In this document: piece by piece, positions 1 through 8,186 of the stretch
Layout of the letters: each line of letters starts with the position of its first letter
Numbering within the stretch: position 1 is the stretch's first letter
Assembly: GCA_966212235.1 (NCBI GenBank)
Contig: CBIHPP010000017.1
Location: 62,001 to 126,000, forward strand
DNA: 64,000 nucleotides
Reading direction: 5' to 3'
DNA from: Niastella sp966212235
Lineage (GTDB): Bacteria; Bacteroidota; Bacteroidia; Chitinophagales; Chitinophagaceae
Program-made: the position numbers and the translations under genes
The notes under the pieces: model-generated
The model's input: only the letters and a program-made list of their open reading frames with translations
Databases searched by the model: none
Told to the model about the DNA's origin: nothing

Positions 1-1512
1 AGCAGCGTAGCTCCTTTGCAAACCGTAACATCGGTTTCTGCCGGGTATGCGCATACTTCACTGATCTCTTATTTTGGACGTTTAAGCTATACGTTTAATT
101 CCAAATATATTTTATCGGCAAGTTTCAGGAGAGACGGCGCTTCGAACTTTGGCGCAAACAATCGCTTTGGTAATTTCCCGGGCGTGGGTGTTGCCTGGAA
201 CATAAGCGATGAAGATTTCATGAAAACAATATCGTTTGTATCCAGTGCCAAGTTGCGCGCCGGATGGGGAAGAACAGGGAATAATTCAATTCCAACTACG
301 GGCATCACTTCCGTACTTACTTTCAGTGGCAGCCCTTCCGGTAATGCTGTTTATTCATTGGGTACCGGGGAGGCATTTGCAAATGGTACCAGTATTAACA
401 CGTTGGCAAACCCGGGTATACAATGGGAGTCAACCGATCAAACAGATGTCGGGTTAGACCTTTCTTTTCTGAATAACAAATTGTATATGACGATAGACTG
501 GTATAACCGTAAAAGCTCTGATCTTTTAGTTCAGGTGCCTGTTCCGGGAAGTACTGGCGCATCAAACAGCGGCGGACAACCGGTTTTATTTGCTAACGCA
601 GCAAGTGTAAACAACGCGGGTTTAGAATTGATGGTTGGTTACCGTGGAAATGCAGGCAAGCTATCTTACAATGTCAGTGCAAATGCATCATATAATAAGA
701 ATAAGGTATTGAGTTTGGGTCAGCAGTTCGCAGCTCCCATTAAAGATGGTACGGTCAATGGATCGGCCATTACTTACACAGCGCCCGTTTCTCCGGTTGG
801 CGCGTTCTTTGGTTACAGGCTTGATCATGTGGCCAGGGACCAGGCTGAAATAAGTGCATTGAATAGCAAGGCGCCGGGCGGTGTTTTCCAGGATGGATTA
901 TTACCGGGTGATTTCATATTTAAAGATCTAAATAACGATGGCATTGTAAATAGTGAAGATCAGGAGATCCTCGGCAGCCCCATCCCCAAATTTTTGTACG
1001 GGTTTAATGCCGGAGCGAATTATGGCAATTTTGATTTGAATATTGTGCTGTCAGGTATTGCAGGGGTTCAGGTGATAAACGGGGTGAAAGGCACTACCCA
1101 CCTGGAAGGTACAGGGCACAATGCCACTACGGCCATACTGGACCGCTGGCGTAAGCCTGGTGATGTGGCCAAATTGCCGAGAGCCGGTCAAAATTTAACT
1201 GCTTCAGGAAATGTGCGGCCATCTGACTGGAGCCTGGAAGACGGCGCTTATATGAGGTTGAGAAATATTACGCTTGGCTATTCTGTACCCCAGAATGTCC
1301 TTAGCCGCATGACAGGTACGAATATATTTACCAGCATACGTATTTATGCGGCCGCTCAAAACCTGTTTACCATTACAAAGTACAGTGGTTATGATCCCGA
1401 GTTGAGCACGCAGGGCGGGGCTTCATCGCAGTACATCTTTGCAAGAGGAATTGATGACGGCTCATTACCTCAGCCAAGAACATTGATGGCTGGCATTCAG
1501 CTTGGATTCTAA
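1..1512 (+). CDS. SusC/RagA-type TonB-dependent receptor, C-terminal part
   Basis: The reading frame is open from the first base, so the start lies upstream of the window; about 503 residues of the C-terminal beta-barrel are present. SusC proteins are TonB-driven outer-membrane channels that import oligosaccharides together with a SusD lid. Visible family marks are the barrel motif RRDGASNFGANNRFGNFP, the WESTDQTDVGLD strand, a calcium-type DLNNDGIVNSEDQ loop, the late RNITLGYSVPQ strand, and a terminal phenylalanine (GIQLGF) expected of a BAM-assembled barrel. The SusD gene follows after 62 bases, the usual order. The N-terminal plug and any STN domain are outside the window, so its mode of regulation cannot be told. 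Confidence 0.95.
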   Translation, partial: SSVAPLQTVTSVSAGYAHTSLISYFGRLSYTFNSKYILSASFRRDGASNFGANNRFGNFPGVGVAWNISDEDFMKTISFVSSAKLRAGWGRTGNNSIPTTGITSVLTFSGSPSGNAVYSLGTGEAFANGTSINTLANPGIQWESTDQTDVGLDLSFLNNKLYMTIDWYNRKSSDLLVQVPVPGSTGASNSGGQPVLFANAASVNNAGLELMVGYRGNAGKLSYNVSANASYNKNKVLSLGQQFAAPIKDGTVNGSAITYTAPVSPVGAFFGYRLDHVARDQAEISALNSKAPGGVFQDGLLPGDFIFKDLNNDGIVNSEDQEILGSPIPKFLYGFNAGANYGNFDLNIVLSGIAGVQVINGVKGTTHLEGTGHNATTAILDRWRKPGDVAKLPRAGQNLTASGNVRPSDWSLEDGAYMRLRNITLGYSVPQNVLSRMTGTNIFTSIRIYAAAQNLFTITKYSGYDPELSTQGGASSQYIFARGIDDGSLPQPRTLMAGIQLGF

Positions 1513-1574
1513 TTCAGGTTACAGATCTTAAAAATTATTGGTTAAAAAGAGTTGAATCTTAAATAATTCATTGT

Positions 1575-3173
1575 ATGAGAAAAATAATCGCATACGTACT
1601 GTTGGTGTCAGTGACTTTGGGTGCTGGCAGTTGTAAAAAATCGAGACTTGAACTTGAAAGCAGAAGTGCTTACGATTTCAATAATTATTTTACGAACAAG
1701 GATGCTATGAATGAGGCTGTGGTATCAACCTACGCCACGCTTCTTCACCAGGGATTGTGGGCAAGAGATTACTATTTCATTTTTGATATGCTGGGATTTG
1801 AAGCGAAAAGGACCACGAATTTGCAGGGAGGTTTCGCACAGCTTGGCAGTTATTCCTTCGGAACCAACCAGGAGAACATTTCACAGTTATGGAACAGTCT
1901 TTACCGGATGATATTTCGCGCAAATGTGACCATTGATCGTGCCATCGTTTGGAACCCATCGGTTGCAACAGATCAGCAACTCGCCAAACAATATATTGCC
2001 GAGGCGAAATTTTTGAGGGCATATGCTTATTTCCATATCGTTAATTTATGGGGAGCCGCTCCGTTGATAAAATCATATGACGATGTGCTGAAAAACAACT
2101 ATATGCCTCGTACGCCTGCAACCACCATCTGGGAGTTTATTGAATCAGATCTTGCATCGGCAATACCTGACCTTCCGCTTACATATAATGCTTCAACTGA
2201 TCTGGGCAGGGCTACCCGAGGGGCTGCAACAGCATTGTTAGGCAAAACATACTTATATCAAAAAAAATGGGCCCTTGCTCAATCAACGTTAAAGCTCCTT
2301 ACGCAGGCGCCCTATTCATACGATCTGGATCCGTCGTATGATAATTTGTTCAGTACAACAAATCAGAATAGTGTCGAAAACATCTTCCAGGTAATGAATG
2401 GTACATGGACAGACTGGGCTGTAGGAAACCAGTATTATATGTTTGGCGGCCAGGAAACCTGGGGTGGAAAAGCCACACACACCGGCAGGGCCCAGGAGTA
2501 TGGCTTTAAAGACTGGTGGAACACCTATATATCAACAGCCTCTGTAAAAGCATTTAAATATCCAAACCCTGTAACCGGTACTTCATATGTTGATCCCCGT
2601 GCCTATTCTACATTCTATGGCGACAAAGCAAGCGGTGGCGACACGGTTTACTGTGAAAGTTGTGCAGGAGGGAAAATATCATATCCTTTCAATGCCGCTG
2701 ATCCACAAGGGCACTATAGCTGGAGGAAATATGAGTATTATGATAAAACGGCTTCTTATGGCGGTCCTACAAGTTCCATCAATGGACAGGTTATCCGTTT
2801 TGCAGATGTATTGCTGATGCTTGCAGAATCCTATATTCAACAAGGTGATTTCGGCAGTAACCCCCTGGCACTAATAAACAGGGTGAGGCAAAGAGTTGGA
2901 GCCGTAAATTATCTGAATTTGGGCGGCAGTCAAACTGCAGCGATGAATTTACTGATGCGTGAAAGACAACTGGAACTTTGTGGTGAGCAAAGCCGTTATT
3001 TTGACCTGATCCGTTGGGGCGTTGCCAAACAGGTCATTAACAGTCTGAAAGCTGCTGAGCCCGCAGATGGCACTCAGCCTTTCCAGGATAAGCACGTATT
3101 GTTTCCAATCCCAAATGTTGAGAAAGATTATAATCCAAATGTGGCAAGTGCTATCTCCAATGATTGGAATTAG
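1575..3173 (+). CDS. SusD/RagB-family surface glycan-binding lipoprotein
   Basis: A protein of 532 residues that begins with a lipoprotein signal ending in GAGSC, so Cys20 is the predicted lipidated residue. SusD proteins sit on the outer face of the outer membrane and form the lid over the SusC channel. Family marks are the TPR-like helical repeats (AEAKFLRAYAYFHIVNLWG, residues about 140-160), ALLGKTYLYQKKW, the RFADVLLMLAESYIQQG segment and the C-terminal RERQLELCGEQSRYFDLIRWG motif. Length is normal for the family. It is paired with the SusC-type gene just upstream, and a GH42 enzyme follows, suggesting a galactoside substrate. The substrate is an inference from the neighbour only. Confidence 0.95.
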   Translation: MRKIIAYVLLVSVTLGAGSCKKSRLELESRSAYDFNNYFTNKDAMNEAVVSTYATLLHQGLWARDYYFIFDMLGFEAKRTTNLQGGFAQLGSYSFGTNQENISQLWNSLYRMIFRANVTIDRAIVWNPSVATDQQLAKQYIAEAKFLRAYAYFHIVNLWGAAPLIKSYDDVLKNNYMPRTPATTIWEFIESDLASAIPDLPLTYNASTDLGRATRGAATALLGKTYLYQKKWALAQSTLKLLTQAPYSYDLDPSYDNLFSTTNQNSVENIFQVMNGTWTDWAVGNQYYMFGGQETWGGKATHTGRAQEYGFKDWWNTYISTASVKAFKYPNPVTGTSYVDPRAYSTFYGDKASGGDTVYCESCAGGKISYPFNAADPQGHYSWRKYEYYDKTASYGGPTSSINGQVIRFADVLLMLAESYIQQGDFGSNPLALINRVRQRVGAVNYLNLGGSQTAAMNLLMRERQLELCGEQSRYFDLIRWGVAKQVINSLKAAEPADGTQPFQDKHVLFPIPNVEKDYNPNVASAISNDWN

Positions 3174-3209
3174 TGATCATGATCATAAAAAATTAGGATA
3201 AATTGTAAG

Positions 3210-3239
3210 TACCCTCTGCGTATAAGCAGAGGGTATTTT
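3210..3239 (+). terminator. hairpin terminator or attenuator between susD and GH42 gene
   Basis: Ten-base perfect stem (TACCCTCTGC pairing with GCAGAGGGTA), six-base loop, then a short TTTT run. It sits inside what looks like one operon, 37 bases after the susD stop and 34 bases before the GH42 start. It may therefore lower downstream expression rather than end the unit completely. Confidence 0.6.
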
Positions 3240-3272
3240 AACGAAACCTGAGAAGGCGCAAAACGGAATCAT

Positions 3273-5360
3273 ATGATTAGGACTGCTTTATTTGTTATTG
3301 CTTTTTTAGTAACAGGGCTCACGGCAAGGTCACAGCAAAAGGCTACCGGTTTTTTCCCTGACAGTAGCCTGGTGACTACAGGCATTTATTATTATCCCGA
3401 ACATTGGAACGAAAGCCAGTGGGAGCGTGATATAAAAAAAATGGCTGACATGGGTTATGAGTTTGTGCATCTGGCCGAGTTTGCCTGGTTTAAGATGGAA
3501 CCCGAGGAAGGGAAATTCAATTTTTTCTGGCTTGATAAGGTCGTTAACCTTTGCGCAAAGTACAAGCTGAAAGTTCTTTTATGCACACCTTCTGCAACAA
3601 CCCCTACGTGGGTGCGAATAAATTACCCCGAGACCTTTATCATGGATGGCCATTACATAAGGGCAGAGAATGGTACCCGGGGATTGGGCTCCATTGTTAA
3701 TTTGAAGTATCGCGGGTTGGTTACAAAAATTGTAGCGGAAATGGCTAAGCGTTACGGGCAGAATAAAAATGTGATCGGTTGGCAACTGGATAACGAACCT
3801 GGTGCGGTACCTGATTATAGTCCCGCGTCGCAGCAGGCATTCAGGACCTGGTTGAAAAATAAATACAAAACCATTGATGCATTAAATGTAGCCTGGGGTG
3901 CTGCTTTCTGGAGCCAGTGGTTCAATAATTTCGGTCAGGTAATTATCCCTAATACAAACCTGGTTGGCTGGTGGGGTAATAACCCGCATGCGTTGCTTGA
4001 TTTTAAACGGTATACGGCAGATGCGCAGGCTGAATTCCTCGATTTCCAATCAGGTATCCTGCGAAACTATATTTCAAAGGGTCAATACATTACTACCAAT
4101 TATACAGCAGTTTGTACTGGGTCCGATGCAGTGCGCACAAAAAAACTTGATTTTGCTACCTATACGGCATATCCAAATGGTGGTAGCGATAATATGGGCG
4201 ATCTGGGATTCAGGTTAGGCAATAGTAAAATGATCCTTTTTGCCGCTGATTATTATAAGTCGGTGGGTGGCGTATCAGGGGTGATGGAGATCCAGCCCGG
4301 ACCGGTTAACTGGGGTAGTTATAATCCCCTTCTTTTACCAGGTACGGTGCGCATGTGGTTGTACCACACTTTTGCAGCTGGTGGAAAGTTGGCCTGTTCG
4401 TACCGGTTCCGCCAAATCAATTATAGCTCAGAACAGTATCATGCCGGTATTATGTTAACGGATGGCATAACGCCTTCGCCAGGCGGTGAGGATTATATGC
4501 AATTCATGGCGGAAATAAAAGAACTCCGCAAACAATACAAACCAGGTGTTACCATGCCTGAAAAAATGGCTGCACGGTCAACAGCTATTCTTTTTAATCT
4601 GGAGAATTACTGGACTATAGACCGGCAAAAACAGACCGGACAATGGGACACCTGGAATTATCCGATAAAATTCCAGGAAATAGCAAAGTCATTCGGAGCC
4701 CCGGTCGATATCATCCCGGAAACGACCGATCTCTCGAAATATAAATTCGTAATTGTACCGGCATACGAAATGGTGGATGCTGTTTTGGTCAGGAAATGGA
4801 ATGACTACGCGGCAAACGGCGGACATTTAATTATTACCTGCCGCACAGCAACCAAAGATCGCAGGGGACATTTTTGGGAGGCAGAATGGGCTGCTCCTAT
4901 TTCAGCACTTATTGGAGCGCAGGTCAAAGCGACCGATATGCTTTCGAATTACGCCAAAGGCGATATCCTTAGCAAATCGGCTCATTACAACTGGAATAAC
5001 TGGGCCGATCTATTGAATGCTAATCAGAATACGGAAGTTCTTGCAACGTATGACAACCAGTTTTATAAAGGCAAAGCTGCTGTTGTAAGACATAAGGTTG
5101 GTAAAGGGACCGTTACATATATAGGAGTAGATACGGACGATTCGAAACTGGAAAAAGATATTTTACGTGAGATCTATACCGGTGCGGGCGCTTCCGTTGA
5201 CAATTATCCCCCGGGCGTATACGTTTACTGGCGCGATGGATTTTATGTTGCCGTAAATTATTCTTCGGATAATCATACAATGAATATGCCTGAAACGGCC
5301 CAAATATTGGTAGGTGAAAAAATATTGAAGCCAGCGGGCGTGTTGGTTTGGAAAGAATAA
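3273..5360 (+). CDS. GH42 beta-galactosidase-type glycoside hydrolase, exported
   Basis: A 695-residue protein with an N-terminal signal peptide (about residues 1-20). Glycoside hydrolase family 42 enzymes are retaining beta-galactosidases acting on galacto-oligosaccharides. The sequence shows the family opening YYPEHWNESQWERDIKKM. The acid/base is Glu175 in WQLDNEPG and the likely nucleophile is Glu339 in GVMEIQPGPVNWG. A trimerisation-type middle domain (about 420-640, including KGTVTYIGVDTDD) and a small C-terminal beta domain follow. It lies 99 bases after the susD gene, so it most likely trims sugar imported by that pair. The signal peptide predicts export, whereas many GH42 enzymes are cytoplasmic. 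An alpha-L-arabinosidase activity, known in some GH42 members, cannot be excluded. Confidence 0.9.
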   Translation: MIRTALFVIAFLVTGLTARSQQKATGFFPDSSLVTTGIYYYPEHWNESQWERDIKKMADMGYEFVHLAEFAWFKMEPEEGKFNFFWLDKVVNLCAKYKLKVLLCTPSATTPTWVRINYPETFIMDGHYIRAENGTRGLGSIVNLKYRGLVTKIVAEMAKRYGQNKNVIGWQLDNEPGAVPDYSPASQQAFRTWLKNKYKTIDALNVAWGAAFWSQWFNNFGQVIIPNTNLVGWWGNNPHALLDFKRYTADAQAEFLDFQSGILRNYISKGQYITTNYTAVCTGSDAVRTKKLDFATYTAYPNGGSDNMGDLGFRLGNSKMILFAADYYKSVGGVSGVMEIQPGPVNWGSYNPLLLPGTVRMWLYHTFAAGGKLACSYRFRQINYSSEQYHAGIMLTDGITPSPGGEDYMQFMAEIKELRKQYKPGVTMPEKMAARSTAILFNLENYWTIDRQKQTGQWDTWNYPIKFQEIAKSFGAPVDIIPETTDLSKYKFVIVPAYEMVDAVLVRKWNDYAANGGHLIITCRTATKDRRGHFWEAEWAAPISALIGAQVKATDMLSNYAKGDILSKSAHYNWNNWADLLNANQNTEVLATYDNQFYKGKAAVVRHKVGKGTVTYIGVDTDDSKLEKDILREIYTGAGASVDNYPPGVYVYWRDGFYVAVNYSSDNHTMNMPETAQILVGEKILKPAGVLVWKE

Positions 5361-5401
5361 TGAATGCCCTGTCAGGGGCGCACTAAAAAAAGGAGGTTGG
5401 T

Positions 5402-6052
5402 ATGTACGGGATATCTATGAAGAGAATTTGGATGAATGCATCTTTAAAAAAGCTCCATCATGTGTCGGGAATTGTTATTGCATCCTTCCTCCTGTTGCAT
5501 CTAACCAATCATTTGTTTGCATTGGGCGGTCCCGCACTGCACATATTTGTAATGAATTTGTTCAGGCATGTGTACCGGTTTTTACCTGTAGAGATCCTTT
5601 TATTGATGTGTGTTATTTTTCAGGTAATAAGCGGTGTTACGCTTGTTTTTAAAAAAGGGTTTTTAAAACAGCCATTGTATGTGATCATACAAATAGCAAG
5701 CGGTTTATATCTTTCTTTTTTTATGGTTTATCATGTATGTGCAGTATTCCTGGGGCGTTACCAATGGAACGTAGATACAGACTTTTATTTCGCCGCCGGC
5801 GTTGCGACTAACTATCCTTCTAAATTGTTTTTTATTCCTTATTACACCCTTTCCCTGGTTTGTGTGTTTGCGCATATAGCCTGTACGCATTATATAATCG
5901 GGATGGAAAAGATCAATAAACTACCGGTTGGCATTAATAAAATAAAATTCAGGAACATGTATAAAAGAGAAATTGCCGGTATTGGTATCGTGGGGGCTAT
6001 AGTTACTTTTTTAATAATGATCGCTTTTACCGGTGTGTTGAACGATATTTAG
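5402..6052 (+). CDS. five-helix membrane protein with intramembrane histidines (cytochrome b/SdhC-like)
   Basis: 216 residues with about five predicted membrane helices (roughly 20-40, 61-83, 92-116, 143-166 and 187-210). Histidines lie at helix ends or inside them: H19, H20, H33, H37, H56, H111, H158 and H163. The opening KKLHHVSGIVIASFLLLHL resembles the heme-anchoring helices of succinate dehydrogenase cytochrome b subunits, but no SdhA/SdhB partners are nearby. Heme binding is therefore an inference. A strong AGGAGG sits about five bases ahead of the chosen ATG; an internal ATG at 5417 is an alternative. The gene starts 41 bases after the GH42 gene but need not share its function. Confidence 0.6.
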   Translation: MYGISMKRIWMNASLKKLHHVSGIVIASFLLLHLTNHLFALGGPALHIFVMNLFRHVYRFLPVEILLLMCVIFQVISGVTLVFKKGFLKQPLYVIIQIASGLYLSFFMVYHVCAVFLGRYQWNVDTDFYFAAGVATNYPSKLFFIPYYTLSLVCVFAHIACTHYIIGMEKINKLPVGINKIKFRNMYKREIAGIGIVGAIVTFLIMIAFTGVLNDI

Positions 6053-6087
6053 AAGATAATAAAAAACGAACATGCTGGTGGGTATTT

Positions 6088-6192
6088 ATGCTGGCCGGGT
6101 GCGCTACTTTTATTATAACGCTTTTAACTGTTAGCTGGCAGGCTTACAAAGCAGCTAACCAGAAAATGACGGCGGCGATCAGGCAGGAATGA
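6088..6192 (+). CDS. possible tiny single-helix membrane protein
   Basis: An open frame of 34 codons reading MLAGCATFIITLLTVSWQAY and then a basic/polar tail ending AAIRQE. The frame stays open upstream, overlapping the end of the previous gene, and upstream codons add KKRTCWWVF before the methionine. The composition is a typical membrane hairpin or single helix. No ribosome site decides the start. It could be a real micro-protein acting with the five-helix protein, or the frame-shifted remainder of a longer gene. Confidence 0.3.
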   Translation: MLAGCATFIITLLTVSWQAYKAANQKMTAAIRQE

Positions 6193-6262
6193 TTCTTTCA
6201 TGGGTCTCTTTATATTGATTTTATTTAGCTGGTTTTGATTTTTTTTATCAACTTAGCATAGT

Positions 6263-6823
6263 GTGAACTACGCTGCTGACGATAACGATTTGTTTGCTCT
6301 GGTAAAAAAAGACAATGAGCTGGCTTATACTGAACTATACAATCGGTATTGGCAAAAGCTCTATTTTGTTGCACATAAGCACCTTAAGTCAGACCCTGAG
6401 GCCCGGGAGATCGTTCAGGAGGTATTTTTTACCATCTGGGCAAAGAGACAATCTCTGGTTATTGAATCTTTTCCTGCCTATATAGCTGCCATGGCCCGGT
6501 ATGCGGTGTACGTAACCCTGGCCCGGAACAAAAGGCAGGCAGAAAAAATAACCGAGGAAGCAATTCATAAGCAAACCCTCCCGACAGCCCTTTCTGAACT
6601 GTTGGAAAATAAATGGATGCTCGAAAAGATCTCCGCCTTATCATCGGCATTGCCGGAAAAATGCCGGCTGGTCTTTATTAAAAATAAATTGTTCGACCAA
6701 TCGCTCACCCAGGTAGCGGCAGACCTTGACATCTCCACAAAAACCGCCGAATCTCACCTTACCAAAGCATTGAAGATCATCAGAGATAAATTAGGTGATG
6801 CTGCCCTTTTCCTGATGGTGTAA
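6263..6823 (+). CDS. ECF RNA polymerase sigma factor (FecI-like)
   Basis: 186 residues with region 2 at about 24-90 (the YNRYWQKLYFVAHKHL and AREIVQEVFFTIWAKR motifs) and a region 4 helix-turn-helix at about 130-178 (QVAADLDISTKTAESHLTKA). Such sigma factors direct RNA polymerase to a few promoters when released by a membrane anti-sigma factor. The start codon is GTG; no better ATG lies nearby. A FecR gene follows after 78 bases, then a SusC with an STN domain, the classic FecI-FecR-FecA arrangement. The target promoters are probably those of the SusC/SusD genes downstream, which is an inference. Confidence 0.92.
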   Translation: MNYAADDNDLFALVKKDNELAYTELYNRYWQKLYFVAHKHLKSDPEAREIVQEVFFTIWAKRQSLVIESFPAYIAAMARYAVYVTLARNKRQAEKITEEAIHKQTLPTALSELLENKWMLEKISALSSALPEKCRLVFIKNKLFDQSLTQVAADLDISTKTAESHLTKALKIIRDKLGDAALFLMV

Positions 6824-6901
6824 AAAAAAGTTCAAAAAAAATCACAAACCACTAAGGGTAAATTTCCTTTCAAACACTCATAAGAGTATAAAACTTGCCA
6901 T

Positions 6902-8068
6902 ATGAGTGTTTCCGAGGAACAACTTTTAGCCGCATTGGCTGAAAAATACCTGGCTGGCATTGCTACAGCCGCTGAACAGGAGCAGTTACACCAGTTGTAC
7001 GATCAATGGATCGATGATGAAGAAACAGTGATTTCGGAAACCGAACAAACTGAAGACCTGCGTATAGAAATCCTGAAGGCGATTAAAGACCGGATCAACG
7101 GTCAAAAGAAGGTCATCCCTTTTTATAAAAAGAAGTCCTGGCGTTTTGTTGCAGCGGCTTCTGTTATTATTGTCACGGGCGTTCTTCTCTTTTACTATAT
7201 TCAACCTGCTTCTCCAAAGAACGGATTCGCATCGAAACATCCCAATCCCCCGGCTGATCAATCTCCTGTTCTACCGGGCAAAGACAGAGCAACCTTAACA
7301 CTTGCTGATGGCAGCGTCATCGATCTCGACAGTTCAGGCGCCGGCCTGTTGGCGCAACAGGGAAATACCAGCATTATCAATAAGGATGGAAGAATTGTGT
7401 ACGACCCCAGGAACATGCGTAGCGGGGAAACCATATATAATACCATCAGCACCCCAAGAGGAGGGCAATATCAATTGGTATTGCCAGATGATACCAAAGT
7501 ATGGTTGAATGCTACTTCGGCTTTAAAGTTCCCGGTCGCTTTTACTGGTAACAGTCGCACTGTTGAGCTTACAGGGGAAGCTTATTTTGAAGTAGCGAAA
7601 AACCCGGCGCGGCCTTTTTTTGTTAAAGTAAAGGATGTGGAAGTGAAAGTACTGGGCACCCACTTCAATATAATGGCTTATGACGAAGAACAGGCGATTA
7701 AAACTACGTTGCTGGAAGGATCGGTGAGGACGTCAATGGTGAATGGTCAATTGTCAATATTAAAACCCGGGCAGCAGGCTGTCATTCACGATTCACGATT
7801 GACGATTGACGATAATGTTGACCTGGAAGAAGTAGTATCGTGGAAGAACGGCAAATTCCATTTCAATAATGCTGATATAAAAGTCATCATGCGCCAGATA
7901 GCCCGGTGGTATGATGTGGATGTGGAGTACCGGAATATTTCATCAGAAACTTACCTGGGCGGCGTTGTATCCCGGAAAGAAGACCTTAGGCAATTGCTCA
8001 ATTATTTTGAAATAGCAGGTAAGGTGCATTTTACCGTTGAAGGAAGAAAAATTATCGTTTCCAGATAA
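6902..8068 (+). CDS. FecR-family anti-sigma factor
   Basis: 388 residues. A cytoplasmic helical N-terminus (1-80) should hold the sigma factor, a single membrane helix lies at about 81-100 (FVAAASVIIVTGVLLFYYI), and a periplasmic FecR domain runs from about 180 to 275 (TPRGGQYQLVLPDDTKVWLN, GEAYFEVAKNPARPFFV, VLGTHFNIMAY). A C-terminal DUF4974 module (about 316-385) should contact the STN domain of the partner receptor. It is paired with the sigma gene just upstream. Unusually, residues about 277-303 are encoded by two facing arrays of 7-bp repeats, described separately. The protein sequence across that stretch still fits the family (LKPGQQAVI), so the gene looks functional. Confidence 0.92.
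   Translation: MSVSEEQLLAALAEKYLAGIATAAEQEQLHQLYDQWIDDEETVISETEQTEDLRIEILKAIKDRINGQKKVIPFYKKKSWRFVAAASVIIVTGVLLFYYIQPASPKNGFASKHPNPPADQSPVLPGKDRATLTLADGSVIDLDSSGAGLLAQQGNTSIINKDGRIVYDPRNMRSGETIYNTISTPRGGQYQLVLPDDTKVWLNATSALKFPVAFTGNSRTVELTGEAYFEVAKNPARPFFVKVKDVEVKVLGTHFNIMAYDEEQAIKTTLLEGSVRTSMVNGQLSILKPGQQAVIHDSRLTIDDNVDLEEVVSWKNGKFHFNNADIKVIMRQIARWYDVDVEYRNISSETYLGGVVSRKEDLRQLLNYFEIAGKVHFTVEGRKIIVSR
7732..7810. repeat. inverted pair of four-copy heptamer repeats inside the fecR gene
   Basis: Four consecutive heptamers of form GTSAATN occupy 7732-7759 (GTCAATG, GTGAATG, GTCAATT, GTCAATA). A 23-base spacer follows. Four consecutive heptamers of the opposite orientation, NATTSAC, occupy 7783-7810 (CATTCAC, GATTCAC, GATTGAC, GATTGAC). 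The two arrays are inverted copies of the same 7-mer and can pair imperfectly as a 28-bp hairpin stem. The coding frame runs through the whole element. Tandem heptamers of this kind are known as intergenic repeats in some bacteria; here they are inside a gene. Confidence 0.85.
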
Positions 8069-8090
8069 AAAAAATAAACAGCCAAAAAAA

Positions 8091-8119
8091 CCGGAATCCC
8101 GCTGGCGGGCGGGACCCGG
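8091..8119 (+). promoter_or_regulatory. GC-rich hairpin in the leader between fecR and susC
   Basis: The stem TCCCGC (8097-8102) pairs with GCGGGA (8109-8114) across a six-base loop, extended by CCGG on both sides with small bulges. There is no T-run behind it, so it is not a standard terminator. It lies between the fecR stop and the susC start and could act as an attenuator, an mRNA processing site or a stability element. A similar GC-rich stem (GCCCGC...GCGGGC) recurs just inside the susC coding sequence at about 8206-8222. Confidence 0.4.
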
Positions 8120-8186
8120 CAAATGCTTTGGCAGTTATTAGTCGATTCCGCAACCAATATTTACAAACCAAAACGAAAGCAAAAGT

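Noticed and set aside
5362..5380. Hairpin after the GH42 gene (GCCCTGTCAGGGGC)
   Set aside because: The stem is short with a bulge and has only an A-run behind it on the plus strand, so it is not a credible terminator.
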